This document shows, piece after piece, positions 8,019 through 17,272 of a stretch of 26,015 nucleotides of DNA. This DNA is from an uncultured Bacteroidota bacterium (GTDB lineage: Bacteria > Bacteroidota > Bacteroidia > NS11-12g > UBA955): positions 1-26,015 of the forward strand of contig CAIRMY010000352.1 in NCBI GenBank assembly GCA_903879775.1. Direction: 5' to 3'. The notes beneath the pieces are model-generated. The model saw only the letters and a program-made list of their open reading frames with translations, was not told the DNA's origin and did not search any database. Numbering within the stretch: position 1 is the first letter of the stretch; the number at the start of each line of letters is the position of its first letter. The translations under genes and the position numbers were made by a program.

Positions 8019-8396
8019 TTATTTATGAACTTCTGTTTTAGCTTTATTCGTATCATGCGTATGTAAGTCGGTAATCGCACCACCTTCATACAACATCACC
8101 CAAATAAGACCCAAAATAAATACAGTAGGAACAATGATCATCATGGCAAGATTCACTTTTTCATTCTTCATGTGCATAAAAGCACCCACGATGTAGTATG
8201 CTTTTACCAAACCAAAAAGAATGAAAATTGTATTTCTAATACCCGATGGACCCATTACAAAATAGATCACGAAATCTAGAATTGTAATGCCTAAAAGCAA
8301 CCAAAATGTTTTCCATAGTTCTTTAGTTCCATGGCTTTCTGTATGGGGAACATAATTAATAGCATCATATTCTCCTGGTGTTGAATGAAATTCCAT
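8019..8396 (-). CDS. Cytochrome c oxidase subunit IV family protein
   Basis: This 125-residue protein has three predicted membrane helices (about 29-49, 54-75 and 83-104), a hydrophilic N-terminus (MEFHSTPGEYDAINYVPHTESHG) and a polar C-terminus. GLVKAYYIVGAFMHMKNEK after the second helix is the most family-like stretch of bacterial subunit IV / CtaF-type proteins. Members are small accessory subunits that stabilise the core of aa3-type oxidases. It sits 19 bp after subunit III and 2 bp before SCO, inside the operon. Confidence 0.87.
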   Translation of the reverse strand: MEFHSTPGEYDAINYVPHTESHGTKELWKTFWLLLGITILDFVIYFVMGPSGIRNTIFILFGLVKAYYIVGAFMHMKNEKVNLAMMIIVPTVFILGLIWVMLYEGGAITDLHTHDTNKAKTEVHK

Positions 8397-8415
8397 ATGT
8401 ATAATTATTACAAGA

Positions 8416-9183
8416 TTAAATTAGATAAAAGAAAGTAAATACAAAAACCCAAACCAAATCAACAAAATGCCAATATAGTCCAGCTTTTTCAATCATTTCA
8501 TAATGACCACGACGTTCAAATACGCCTCTTGCAGTCATGATATAAACAACAATGTTAATCACAACTCCACTAAATACGTGGAAACCATGAAAACCAGTTA
8601 CAATAAAGAATAGAGCCGCAAAAGGTACTGGGCCGTTGGTTCTGTCGACCGCTTTGTCCCATTCGAAATGACTTCCAAATCCTACGCTGTGTAGATGATC
8701 GTATCCTTCCTTGGTGATACCAAAGGTATTTCCATCTAGTCGAGCTCCCTCATGAATGAAGGTCACCCACTCCCAAGCCTGACAGCTTAAAAACGCCACA
8801 CCACCAATGATGGTATAGAACATGTATCGCTGAACTTCTTTTTTACTGTTTCTGTGCCCTGCTTCTACAGCCAAAACCATAGTCACTGAACTCAAAATCA
8901 AAATGAACGTCATCACACTCACAAACAACAGCGGTAAATGAAAACCGTGCATTAAAGGAAAGTGATTAAAAATTGATGCCGGGTCGGGCCATTTAGTTGT
9001 TACAGCGGTTTGAACGTTAGAAAAACGTTGTGCACCATACTGTACAAGTAAACTAGAAAATGTGAATGCATCCGATAAAAGGAATATCCACATCATTAAT
9101 TTTCCATAACTAATGTTAAAAGGCGATCTGCCTCCCGCCCACATGGGTTGCTTCTCGAAAGCTGCTTCTGAATGATTTGACAT
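8416..9183 (-). CDS. Cytochrome c oxidase subunit III (first-type, 255 aa)
   Basis: A multi-helix inner-membrane protein of the COX3 fold, the non-catalytic core subunit. Family features include GKLMMWIFLLSDAFTFSSLL at the first helix, SCQAWEWVTFIHEG in the middle, and the C-terminal FFIVTGFHGFHVFSGVV and GLYWHFVDLVWVFVFTFFYLI, with the histidine and glutamate pattern of the family. It is 9 bp after the other subunit III gene. Bacteroidota oxidase operons commonly carry two adjacent subunit III-like genes of unequal length, and both are intact here. Confidence 0.93.
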   Translation of the reverse strand: MSNHSEAAFEKQPMWAGGRSPFNISYGKLMMWIFLLSDAFTFSSLLVQYGAQRFSNVQTAVTTKWPDPASIFNHFPLMHGFHLPLLFVSVMTFILILSSVTMVLAVEAGHRNSKKEVQRYMFYTIIGGVAFLSCQAWEWVTFIHEGARLDGNTFGITKEGYDHLHSVGFGSHFEWDKAVDRTNGPVPFAALFFIVTGFHGFHVFSGVVINIVVYIMTARGVFERRGHYEMIEKAGLYWHFVDLVWVFVFTFFYLI

Positions 9184-9192
9184 TGGGTAAAT

Positions 9193-9786
9193 TTACTTTG
9201 CGAAATAAAGGAATAAATATAACAAAATCCACAATAATCCTACAAAATGCCAATAAGTATTGGTAATTGACATTAGAGTGAGACTCTTTTTGTGAACATT
9301 AAATTTCATAGCTTGCACCCAACTAATTGATAATAATACAATTCCACCTAAAACGTGTACCACGTGGAGGGCTGTTATTACATAAACGTAAGATGCAGAA
9401 ATATCTTCAGGTCTAGAATTAACAAACGTTAAATCCAATGAAACTAACTGTTTCCAACCTAAAAATTGTGATAAACAAAACAAAATACCTAAAATCCATG
9501 TGGTTCCTATGAGCCAACGGTTTGAAGATAGTTCATCTTTTTTTGCCATATTATAGGCATATTGTATGGTTAATGAGCTTAGAATTACGATGATTAAAGA
9601 ATAAAAAAAGTAAATTGGCAAATCAAAAACTGTCCAAGCCGATTTCTGCTCTGCATCTGGCCTGTGCACAATAAATGCACTGATTACAGCGGCAAATAAC
9701 ATAGAGCTAGCCAACATGAACAACCACAAATTTAACTTTGAAGGCGCAATCGCGGGTGCTGGATCTTTTGGAAATTGATTCTTCAT
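9193..9786 (-). CDS. Heme-copper oxidase subunit III (second, shorter, 197 aa)
   Basis: This has the same fold as its neighbour but lacks the long central loop. About five helices are visible, starting with LNLWLFMLASSMLFAAVISAFIV. The end is typical: YVYVITALHVVHVLGGIVLL, then NTYWHFVGLLWILLYLFLYFAK. The stop of ctaB and this ATG share one base (TAATG), so translation is coupled. Whether both subunit III proteins sit in one oxidase or the short one is a divergent partner cannot be read from the sequence. Confidence 0.9.
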   Translation of the reverse strand: MKNQFPKDPAPAIAPSKLNLWLFMLASSMLFAAVISAFIVHRPDAEQKSAWTVFDLPIYFFYSLIIVILSSLTIQYAYNMAKKDELSSNRWLIGTTWILGILFCLSQFLGWKQLVSLDLTFVNSRPEDISASYVYVITALHVVHVLGGIVLLSISWVQAMKFNVHKKSLTLMSITNTYWHFVGLLWILLYLFLYFAK

Positions 9787-10664
9787 TAAAACAAAATGTA
9801 CGACAAAAATACAACAGGAGTGTATAAAAACGATGCATAAAGTAATTTTCTTGCATCATTTATTTCTAAACTCTTAAATAATCGATATGCTTTGTATAAA
9901 AAATACAGTCCCATAGGTAAAATAACAACCAACACTTTTATAGAAGCTAACGCATAAATCATTGGCATCATACTCACCATAATGAGTATAACTGTATATA
10001 TCATAATCTGATACGCACTTTTTTTATCTCTACCACCCAACGATGGCAACAACCAATAACCTGCTTTTTGATAATCGTCGTGAAGCAACCAAGCAATTGC
10101 CCAAAAATGTGGAAATTGCCAAAAAAATTGAATTAAAAATAAAATAATACCCAATTCTTCAAGTCTTGGTATCACAGCTGAATATCCAATCAATGGAGGC
10201 AATGCCCCCGGAATAGCACCAACCATAACGGCCAATGCACTCACCTGCTTCATGGGTGTATAAATAAATACATACACCACCAAACTGATAGCACCCAATA
10301 AAACTGCTAAAAAACTAGCATGGCATGCCACTAGAATGGCCAAACCTAAGAATCCGGTAACCCAACAAAATATACGAGCATCTTTCACTGAAATTCTCTC
10401 TTCTACAATCGGTCGGTTCGCAGTACGATCCATTTTGCCGTCGTTGTCTTTTTCAATAATTTGATTCAATCCATTAGAAGCAAAAACAATCAACATCCCT
10501 CCAAATAACACACCCAAAAAGAGTGTCCAATTAAAATTGTCTGTCCATAACTCACCATACGTATATTTCAACGCCAAAATATATCCAAATGCAGATGTTG
10601 CTACAACCGTGCTCGACAGTCGGAACTTAACCAAATCCGCATAATTCTTAATCACCGATTTCAT
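9786..10664 (-). CDS. ctaB: Protoheme IX farnesyltransferase (heme O synthase)
   Basis: This UbiA-type prenyltransferase attaches a farnesyl group to heme B to make heme O, the first step towards heme A. It has 292 residues and about nine helices. The prenyl-diphosphate/Mg motif NQIIEKDNDGKMDRTANRP (N67, D73, D75, D79) and the second loop WLLHDDYQKAGYWLLPSLGG are both present. The start overlaps the ctaA stop by 4 bp (ATGA) and the stop overlaps the short subunit III start, so the gene is tightly embedded. cyoE/COX10 are the equivalent names elsewhere. Confidence 0.96.
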   Translation of the reverse strand: MKSVIKNYADLVKFRLSSTVVATSAFGYILALKYTYGELWTDNFNWTLFLGVLFGGMLIVFASNGLNQIIEKDNDGKMDRTANRPIVEERISVKDARIFCWVTGFLGLAILVACHASFLAVLLGAISLVVYVFIYTPMKQVSALAVMVGAIPGALPPLIGYSAVIPRLEELGIILFLIQFFWQFPHFWAIAWLLHDDYQKAGYWLLPSLGGRDKKSAYQIMIYTVILIMVSMMPMIYALASIKVLVVILPMGLYFLYKAYRLFKSLEINDARKLLYASFLYTPVVFLSYILF

Positions 10665-11689
10665 TTTATTTCTTTTTTGTAGGATATTGTAACGAGAAAA
10701 CTATAAGTAAGCAGTGCACTACCTATGACCACATGTCCTATTTGTGTCCAAGCAGGAACAACATAAACAATATGAATTACACCCAAAGAAATTTGAAGCA
10801 ATGAAAGCACTGCAACAAAACCCCAATGGAATAATTTCGACTTATAATATTTGTAAGCTGCCCAAATTAAAATAAGCAAAGGAATGTATCTATGAATGAC
10901 AAAAGCAATTCCCATTTGCGTGAAATTCAACATTCCAGATGCATTTCCATCTAAATATAAAATATTTGTATTCTTTAAAATATCGACTTGTTCCCTAGAC
11001 CAAGTGCCCAATAAAACCACCACGAAAATAAGTGAAAACAAAAGTCTCCAATTAAAATGAGAGTCTTGATTGTGTATGTACAAAATAGGAGATACTTTTT
11101 GTATACTTAAAATGAATGCAAACAAACACAGGAACGCCAGCAAAAAATGCAAAGAAACAATACCCGGTAGTAAATTGGTGGTGACCACAATACTCCCTAG
11201 CCAAGCATTTAAAATCAACATAACAAATCCCAAAACCGCCCATAATCTCGTTGGCTTTAATGACTTATATACAAAAGAACATCCCAATATCAACACAGCC
11301 AATAATCCAGATAAAACGCCAAACAAACGATTTATATATTCAATCCAAGCTTTTAAAGGATCAAATTTATGCTGAAGATACAAATTTTTATCTGCCGCTA
11401 TTAAATCCGCCTTTTCATTCATTCCAAAAGCACGAAGTGTTTTTAGAAATTTGGCAACTTTTTTCTCTCGCTTTGCTTTAAATATTTCTTGATAATTATT
11501 AGGCAATTCACATTCGCAGGTAGGAGGTGCCAACAAACCAAAACATTTTGGCCAATCGGGACAACCCATTCCACTGCCTGTGGCCCTCACCAATCCTCCA
11601 AGTAGAAACAATAAAAAAACAGACGAACAGGTAATTAAACCTATTCGTCTGTATATCTTAATGATTCGAAGAGAATCTATTTGACTCAT
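10661..11689 (-). CDS. ctaA: Heme A synthase (COX15/CtaA family)
   Basis: A membrane enzyme that oxidises heme O to heme A for the oxidase. It has 342 residues with about eight helices. The N-terminus has LFLLGGLVRATGSGMGCPDWPKCFG and the first extracytoplasmic loop carries four cysteines (C43, C49, C58, C60; CPDWPKC and TCEC). Histidines consistent with heme ligation lie in INRLFG.., IVSLHFLLAF, FVIHRYIPLL and QIGHVVIGSAL. Two bases separate it from ctaD. The CPDWPKC loop is the form usual in Bacteroidota. Confidence 0.94.
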   Translation of the reverse strand: MSQIDSLRIIKIYRRIGLITCSSVFLLFLLGGLVRATGSGMGCPDWPKCFGLLAPPTCECELPNNYQEIFKAKREKKVAKFLKTLRAFGMNEKADLIAADKNLYLQHKFDPLKAWIEYINRLFGVLSGLLAVLILGCSFVYKSLKPTRLWAVLGFVMLILNAWLGSIVVTTNLLPGIVSLHFLLAFLCLFAFILSIQKVSPILYIHNQDSHFNWRLLFSLIFVVVLLGTWSREQVDILKNTNILYLDGNASGMLNFTQMGIAFVIHRYIPLLILIWAAYKYYKSKLFHWGFVAVLSLLQISLGVIHIVYVVPAWTQIGHVVIGSALLTYSFLVTISYKKEIK

Positions 11690-11691
11690 TA

Positions 11692-13572
11692 TTAACTCAA
11701 TCCAAACACACGTTTGATTGCTGCGAAGAATACACTGCTTTCAGCTTCTTCTGTTTTGGTTTCAACTGGTTCAACAACACCTTCTTGTGCGGCTGTTTCT
11801 GGGGCTTTCTCATCAGGGATATATTGAGGGAAGAAATCTTCTTCTCTATCTGGACGAGAATACTCATAAGGTCCGCGGTATACAGCTGGTATTTCACCAG
11901 GCCAGTTACCATGCAAATGTTCTACTGGAGTACTCCACTCTAAAGTGTTAGACTGCCAAGGATTTTGCTCTGCTTTTTTACCCTTAAAAATACTGTAGAA
12001 GAAATTGAAAAGAAAGAACAATTGAGCAATGCCACCTAACATTGCTGCCATGGTAATCATTACATTCACATCTGCCCATACTTCAAATTCTTTTAATAAA
12101 GTAAATTGGTAGTAACGGCGTGGAACACCTGCCAATCCCATGAAGTGCATTGGGAAAAATACCAAATACGCAGAGATAAATGTGAACCAAAAGTGGAAAT
12201 ACCCTAATGTATTGTTCATCATTCTTCCAAACATTTTAGGGAACCAGTGGTAAATACCAGCGAACATTCCAAAAATTGCAGCAGAACCCATTACCAAATG
12301 GAAATGCGCTACAACAAAGTAACTATCGTGCAGTTGGATATCCAAAGCCGCATTACCTAAGTAAATACCTGTTAATCCTCCTGAAATAAAGAATGATACC
12401 AATCCTATTGAAAACAACATTGCCGGTGTGAAACGTAAGTTTCCTTTCCACAAGGTTGTTAAGTAGTTGAATGCTTTTACCGCTGATGGTACAGCAATAA
12501 TTAGGGTTAAAATCATAAATACAGATCCAATAAATGGATTCATACCAGTGATAAACATATGGTGACCCCAAACGATGAACGACAATACAGAGATACCCAT
12601 CAATGAAATGACCATGGCGGTGTAACCAAAGATTGGTTTACGAGCGTTTGTTGAAATTACTTCAGATGTAATACCTAAGGCAGGCATCAAAATGATATAA
12701 ACCTCAGGGTGACCTAAGAACCAGAATAAATGCTGATACAAAACTGGGCTACCACCAATGTTTTCTAATGCACCAACTCCCTCTAAATAAATATCGCTCA
12801 AATAGAAACTTGTGCCAAAACTTCTGTCGAAGATTAAAAACAATGCAGCTCCTAACAATACTGGGAAAGACAATACACCTAAAATTGCAGTAAAGAAGAA
12901 CGCCCAAATGGTTAAAGGCATGCGGTTCATACTCATTCCTTTTGTTCTCATATTCAAGACTGTTGAAATGTAGTTAATACCACCCAACAATGATGAAACA
13001 ATGAACAAAGCAATTGCAACCAACCACAATGTCATACCCAAACCAGAACCTGGCATGGCTTTATCAAGTGCAGACAATGGAGGGTAAACTGTCCATCCAG
13101 CAGATGCTGGACCTGTTTCAATAAATACTGATATTAACAATACCACCGACGACATGAAGAAGAACCAATAGCTCAACATATTCATGAATGGCGATGCCAT
13201 GTCTCTTGCTCCCAACTGCAATGGAATTAATAAGTTACTAAAAGTACCACTTAATCCTGCTGTTAATACATAGAATACCATGATAGTACCGTGAATGGTT
13301 ACCAATCCCATATAGAAGTTAGGATCTAGCTTACCATCTTTACCCCATTTTCCCAATAAGGTTTCTAAAATTCCAAATTGCTCATCTGGCCAAGCCAATT
13401 GCAAGCGGAATAATAACGACATCCCCATGCCAATGATACCCATGATAATTCCTGTAATCAAGAATTGTCTTGAAATCATTTTGTGGTCCATAGAGAAGAC
13501 ATACTTACTAATGAAGCTCTCCTTATGGTGGCCATGTGCATCGTGCTCTGTGTGTAAAGCTGCTGTGCTCAT
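11692..13572 (-). CDS. ctaD: Cytochrome c oxidase subunit I (A-type heme-copper oxidase)
   Basis: The catalytic subunit reduces O2 to water and pumps protons. It has 626 residues. Expected ligands are all present: low-spin heme H94 (LVTIHGTIM) and H425; CuB H288 (FLGHPEVYI, with the cross-linked Tyr at 292), H337 and H338 (WGHHMFITGM); and heme a3 H423 (DSYFVVAHFHLVMG). The glutamate in HPEVY marks the A1 proton-channel type. The N-terminus is histidine-rich (ALHTEHDAHGHH). The C-terminal extension beyond the last helix is hydrophilic and acidic (about residues 550-615), as in related Bacteroidota proteins. It lies 20 bp after ctaC. Confidence 0.98.
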   Translation of the reverse strand: MSTAALHTEHDAHGHHKESFISKYVFSMDHKMISRQFLITGIIMGIIGMGMSLLFRLQLAWPDEQFGILETLLGKWGKDGKLDPNFYMGLVTIHGTIMVFYVLTAGLSGTFSNLLIPLQLGARDMASPFMNMLSYWFFFMSSVVLLISVFIETGPASAGWTVYPPLSALDKAMPGSGLGMTLWLVAIALFIVSSLLGGINYISTVLNMRTKGMSMNRMPLTIWAFFFTAILGVLSFPVLLGAALFLIFDRSFGTSFYLSDIYLEGVGALENIGGSPVLYQHLFWFLGHPEVYIILMPALGITSEVISTNARKPIFGYTAMVISLMGISVLSFIVWGHHMFITGMNPFIGSVFMILTLIIAVPSAVKAFNYLTTLWKGNLRFTPAMLFSIGLVSFFISGGLTGIYLGNAALDIQLHDSYFVVAHFHLVMGSAAIFGMFAGIYHWFPKMFGRMMNNTLGYFHFWFTFISAYLVFFPMHFMGLAGVPRRYYQFTLLKEFEVWADVNVMITMAAMLGGIAQLFFLFNFFYSIFKGKKAEQNPWQSNTLEWSTPVEHLHGNWPGEIPAVYRGPYEYSRPDREEDFFPQYIPDEKAPETAAQEGVVEPVETKTEEAESSVFFAAIKRVFGLS

Positions 13573-13592
13573 ATTCTTTCTAAATAGATTTT

Positions 13593-15059
13593 TTAATTTT
13601 TTACAACTGTTCCGGTTTTAACAGCTGTCATAGAATCACCTTTTGGCGCTTCTGCTGGCACAGCTGCTGCTGGAGGCGCTACAAACGGTGTTTGTGTTGC
13701 CAACCATGTTTTGTACTCATCTTCATTTGAAACCACAGTCACCTTAATTTTCATATTATAATGTGCTGCTCCACAAATTTTATTACAAAACAAATAGTAA
13801 TCAAACTCAGGATTGTTTTTTGAAATTCTCGCTTCAGCCGTTGTTTTAATTGGCGTAAAGGCAAAACTTGTAGGCATACCTGGTACACAGTTCATTTGAG
13901 CTCTGAAATCAGGCATGTAAGCTGAATGAATCACATCCCTTGCTCTAAATTTAAATATGTAAGGTTTGTTTTTAATGATCACAATTTCAGTGGTTACCTT
14001 ATCGTCTTTTGCTGAACCATTAAATGTTTCTTTGTCTTTTTTGTAAGATGCAATTCTCTTGATCGCAGTGTTCTTACGTTTGATGTCTTTTTCTAATTGA
14101 CGCTCATAAGAACCGCTTAACAAATCATTGTATTTGGTTTTTAAAACTTTAAACTCATCTGGATATGTTCTGTCTGTACCCGTACTTACAAAACGATCAT
14201 ATTGCATTTTCCAAATTTTAGAAGAATCTTCAATTGCAGCTTTTTGAGCTTCCAATTTGCCAATTTCTACTTTCAACTCGTCTACCAAAATATTGACAGC
14301 ATTCTCTTCCGCAATTCCTAATGGATTAGAACCAGAAATAAAATTGAAATTTGAAGCACCCAATTGTTTGTCATCACCTGAGTATCTCGCTTTCCAACCA
14401 AACTGATATGCAAAAACTTCAATCTCTTCGCTGTTTTTATCAATATTTGTTGTGATTTTTGTCCATGTTCCAAAACCTCTTAACACCAAAAATGTTAAAA
14501 CAACCGCAGGAACAATTGTCCAAATAATTTCTAATTTGTTGTTGTGAAAATAGTATAATGCCTTACGGTTCTTATCATATTTGTATTTAAACATGAAATA
14601 AAACAATAAAATCTCTGTAACAATAAAAACGAAAAATGTAAATCCGAATGTCCAATAGAACATTGAATCTAACGTTATACCATGTTCAGATGCAGAATCG
14701 CCTAACAAAAGATATTTTCCATGATACTCCATTTCGTACCAAACTCCTATCAATCCCAAAATTAAGAAGACCATAGCAGCCCAAGCATTCACATTGTTCC
14801 AACTTACAATGGTCTTACCTGTGATTTTTTCTGTTAGCGACCCAATGTCAAAAGCACGGGCAATGACCAATACAATCAATATAGCCAAAACCAATGTCAA
14901 AATACTTGACCAGTCCCATGCCATAGGATTAAACTCTGTAGGAGGTGCAACAACACCTTCCGCTGCCATTAAAAATAATGGCGTTAACATCATAGAGAAA
15001 ACCGATAACGTTTTCTTAAACAATGAGTTACCTTTAACTCCAAATAGATTAAGCTTCAT
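13593..15059 (-). CDS. ctaC: Cytochrome c oxidase subunit II with a long insertion in the CuA domain
   Basis: The frame is open to an ATG at 15113, but the ATG at 15059 is preferred. It begins a normal signal peptide (MKLNLFGVKGN...MMLTPLFLMAAEG), and a -7 promoter box lies between the two ATGs. The product is 488 aa with a signal peptide and three further hydrophobic segments. The cupredoxin domain has FAYQFGWKARYSG and the CuA ligands: H378 in DVIHSAYMPDF, and C425, C429, H433 and M436 in CNKICGAAHYNM. Between NPLGIAEEN (about 250) and TEIVIIKNKP (about 357) lies a charged, helix-forming stretch of roughly 85-90 extra residues not seen in standard subunit II. The C-terminal tail is Ala/Pro-rich. 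No cytochrome c domain is fused. First gene of the cta operon. Confidence 0.95.
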   Translation of the reverse strand: MKLNLFGVKGNSLFKKTLSVFSMMLTPLFLMAAEGVVAPPTEFNPMAWDWSSILTLVLAILIVLVIARAFDIGSLTEKITGKTIVSWNNVNAWAAMVFLILGLIGVWYEMEYHGKYLLLGDSASEHGITLDSMFYWTFGFTFFVFIVTEILLFYFMFKYKYDKNRKALYYFHNNKLEIIWTIVPAVVLTFLVLRGFGTWTKITTNIDKNSEEIEVFAYQFGWKARYSGDDKQLGASNFNFISGSNPLGIAEENAVNILVDELKVEIGKLEAQKAAIEDSSKIWKMQYDRFVSTGTDRTYPDEFKVLKTKYNDLLSGSYERQLEKDIKRKNTAIKRIASYKKDKETFNGSAKDDKVTTEIVIIKNKPYIFKFRARDVIHSAYMPDFRAQMNCVPGMPTSFAFTPIKTTAEARISKNNPEFDYYLFCNKICGAAHYNMKIKVTVVSNEDEYKTWLATQTPFVAPPAAAVPAEAPKGDSMTAVKTGTVVKN

Positions 15060-15091
15060 TTTTCTAAACCGAATTAGGGTTTTTCGTCGGG

Positions 15092-15099
15092 CAAATTTA
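15092..15099 (-). promoter_or_regulatory. Candidate -7 box for the ctaC-to-DUF983 operon
   Basis: The minus strand reads TAAATTTG, an exact TAnnTTTG match, 32 bases upstream of the preferred ctaC ATG. No TTG is seen at the usual -33 distance, so the call is tentative. It argues against the ATG at 15113, which would lie outside the mRNA. Confidence 0.45.
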
Positions 15100-15200
15100 C
15101 TGATAACTCCCATTACTTTCAGGAATTTTTATATGTTTTTTTAAAAATTACTTGTAAATTACTACAAATTCCGATTAAACAACGAACAAATGACAATAAA

Positions 15201-16007
15201 TCAATGAGTTGAATTTTCAAAAAAAATTGCCAATTCCTTAAATTCTTCAACACTCAATTGTTCTGCCCTCATACCTTGCCATTTTTTGGGAATCTCAAAA
15301 TTTGTGTGCGAACTGGTTAATGACTTTAAAGCATTGTTCAAAGTTTTTCTGCGCTGAGAAAATGCATGCTTCACAATCATTTTTAAACTCTTGTAACTAC
15401 ACTCCGGCAAATCATCCCTCAAAATACAATTCATGACACCACTTTTTACTTTCGGTGGCGGATTAAATGATCCCTCATTGACCGTGAATTCATATTTGCA
15501 ATTGTAATAGGCCTGTAATATAACACTCGTGATGCCGTATTCTTTGTTGCCATGTTCAGCACAATATCGCTTCGCCACTTCCTTTTGAAACATTCCAGCA
15601 AATTGATAAATCTTCTGATCGCCCTCCAACATCCGAAATACAATCTGCGTAGAAATGTTGTAAGGATAATTTCCTACGATTCCAATTTTATTGCCAGTTG
15701 GCCAATCACTATATGGAATCGCTAAAAAATCCCCCTCTAAAATATTTAAATCCAAAGCCCATTCCTGCCTGCCCAAATATTCTACAGATTCTTTATCAAT
15801 TTCTACAACCGTTAATTTCGACGCCCACTTCGCATACAAACTCTGCGTCATCACCCCCATTCCCGGTCCAATTTCCATCACCCCTTCCAAATCATCAACC
15901 ATTAACTCTCCTATCCGTTGAGCAATGCCCTTGTCTGTTAAAAAATGTTGACCCAGCTGTTTTTTAGCCGTCACCTTATCGGTTTGCGCATTCGGTTTTC
16001 TAAACAT
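15201..16007 (-). CDS. rsmA: 16S rRNA (adenine(1518)-N6/adenine(1519)-N6)-dimethyltransferase
   Basis: This enzyme dimethylates two adjacent adenines in helix 45 of 16S rRNA during 30S maturation (also called KsgA). It has 268 residues. The SAM site is seen in KKQLGQHFLTDKGIAQRI and VMEIGPGMGVMT. The catalytic motif reads GNYPYNIST, the usual N-L/Y-P-Y form. NPPPKVKSGV and FSQRRKTLNNAL are typical of the C-terminal half. The ATG at 16007 shares a base with the stop of the HD gene (TAATG); a TTG at 16019 is in frame but less likely. Co-translation with the HD protein is implied, although a functional link is not known. Confidence 0.96.
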   Translation of the reverse strand: MFRKPNAQTDKVTAKKQLGQHFLTDKGIAQRIGELMVDDLEGVMEIGPGMGVMTQSLYAKWASKLTVVEIDKESVEYLGRQEWALDLNILEGDFLAIPYSDWPTGNKIGIVGNYPYNISTQIVFRMLEGDQKIYQFAGMFQKEVAKRYCAEHGNKEYGITSVILQAYYNCKYEFTVNEGSFNPPPKVKSGVMNCILRDDLPECSYKSLKMIVKHAFSQRRKTLNNALKSLTSSHTNFEIPKKWQGMRAEQLSVEEFKELAIFFENSTH

Positions 16008-17236
16008 TACTTTTCCCAATAAATCATGAAATACTTTGTTACCGTTTCTTTCAATGCAGCCAAATTATAATTGTCTGATGCCTCTGCAACATCTTGTATT
16101 CTTCCGTCTTTTCTCAAAATTCTAATTCCTCCACCCTCTGTTTTATAAGCGTGATTTTCCAATATTCCACGCTTGATGAAAAATTCTTCAGCCGATTCTT
16201 CTGAAATGCCAAACATGCTTGCCGCCTGCTGTCTTACCAAATTCAACATGTCTGTACCAATTGGCTCCAAACCAATTTTTATCTTTGGCAACTGCCTCTT
16301 TAACAAACGATTACACAATATACTCAAAATTTTATCTTCGTGGAACTGCCATTGTTTCACGCTCGACAAAATATCAATATCATCCAATGCTAAAAATAAA
16401 TCCAATGCCTCATCATCAAAATTAGAAGCATGAATGTCCTTAAACAAAAAATGCATCAACGGATGATATGTCCCCAAAGTTGATCCTTGCTTGGCCAATT
16501 GCCTTGCGCGTTGCAAGATAGAAACCAACATGGCATCGGCAGCAATCACAGTTTTATGAAGGTAAACCTGCCAGTACATCAACCTGCGGGCAACCAAAAA
16601 TTTCTCTACGCTGTAAATTCCTTTTTCCTCAACCACCAAATTGCCGTCTTTCACATTCAGCATGTGAATGATCCTGTCGGCACCCACAATGCCTTCACTC
16701 ACTCCGGTATAAAAACTGTCCCTCAAAAGATAATCAAGTCTATCCATATCCAATTGTCCTGATATGAGTTGACCCAAAAATGGTTTTTTGGTATACGTTC
16801 CTTTAAAAATTTCAATTGCAACCGTTAATTTACCATTGAATTCAAGGTTCATTCGCTCCATGATTTGGAGGGATATTGCCTCGTGGTGAACCTCTTGGAT
16901 GAGCGTATGTTCCAACGTGTGGCTGTAAGGTCCGTGTCCTATGTCGTGCAATAAAATTGCCAACGAAACACCTTCCTTCTCTTCATCTGTAATGTCAACC
17001 CCTTTTCTTTGAAGCGTTTCAACCGCTTGAATGGTCAAATTCAAAGCACCCAAAGCATGGTGAAACCGCGTGTGCGTTGCACCAGGATAAACCCATTCAC
17101 TCATTCCCAACTGCCTAATTCTTCGCAAACGTTGGAAATAAGGATGTTGAATTACATCATATATAATTGCACTCGGTAAAGCCAAAAATCCATGTAACGG
17201 ATCATTGATGATTTTACTCTTATTGCCAGTCATCAT
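16007..17236 (-). CDS. HD-domain phosphohydrolase (SAMHD1/dGTPase-like)
   Basis: This 409-residue protein opens with IINDPLHGFLALP and FQRLRRIRQLGMSEWVYPGATHTRFHHALGAL. The metal-binding HD set is complete: H60, H97-D98 (LLHDIGHGPYSHTLEH) and D163 (SGQLDMDRLDYLLRDS). This is the arrangement of the YdhJ/SAMHD1-like group, whose characterised members hydrolyse dNTPs to nucleosides and triphosphate. The substrate of this protein cannot be told from sequence. It lies upstream of rsmA with overlapping stop and start, and has its own leaderless-type promoter directly after the stop of the TPR gene. Confidence 0.92.
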   Translation of the reverse strand: MMTGNKSKIINDPLHGFLALPSAIIYDVIQHPYFQRLRRIRQLGMSEWVYPGATHTRFHHALGALNLTIQAVETLQRKGVDITDEEKEGVSLAILLHDIGHGPYSHTLEHTLIQEVHHEAISLQIMERMNLEFNGKLTVAIEIFKGTYTKKPFLGQLISGQLDMDRLDYLLRDSFYTGVSEGIVGADRIIHMLNVKDGNLVVEEKGIYSVEKFLVARRLMYWQVYLHKTVIAADAMLVSILQRARQLAKQGSTLGTYHPLMHFLFKDIHASNFDDEALDLFLALDDIDILSSVKQWQFHEDKILSILCNRLLKRQLPKIKIGLEPIGTDMLNLVRQQAASMFGISEESAEEFFIKRGILENHAYKTEGGGIRILRKDGRIQDVAEASDNYNLAALKETVTKYFMIYWEK

Positions 17237-17243
17237 TTCATTG

Positions 17244-17272
17244 CAAAGTTACTACTTCTCGTCCCAAACCAA
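17244..17272 (-). promoter_or_regulatory. Promoter of the HD-domain gene, leaderless geometry
   Basis: On the minus strand a -33 TTG (17270-17272), an 18-bp spacer and -7 TAACTTTG (17244-17251) end 8 bases before the ATG at 17236. The box begins immediately after the TAG stop of the upstream gene. The transcript should start at or within a few bases of the ATG. Confidence 0.55.

Noticed and set aside
15060..15113. N-terminal extension of CtaC from the ATG at 15113
   Set aside because: It would put a basic stretch before the signal peptide and lies upstream of the TAAATTTG box. The ATG at 15059 fits better.
15114..15200. Alternative complex III genes expected upstream of ctaC
   Set aside because: The region upstream holds only a promoter and then rsmA. 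The act genes, often next to oxidase genes in this phylum, are not in this window, and their absence elsewhere cannot be judged.
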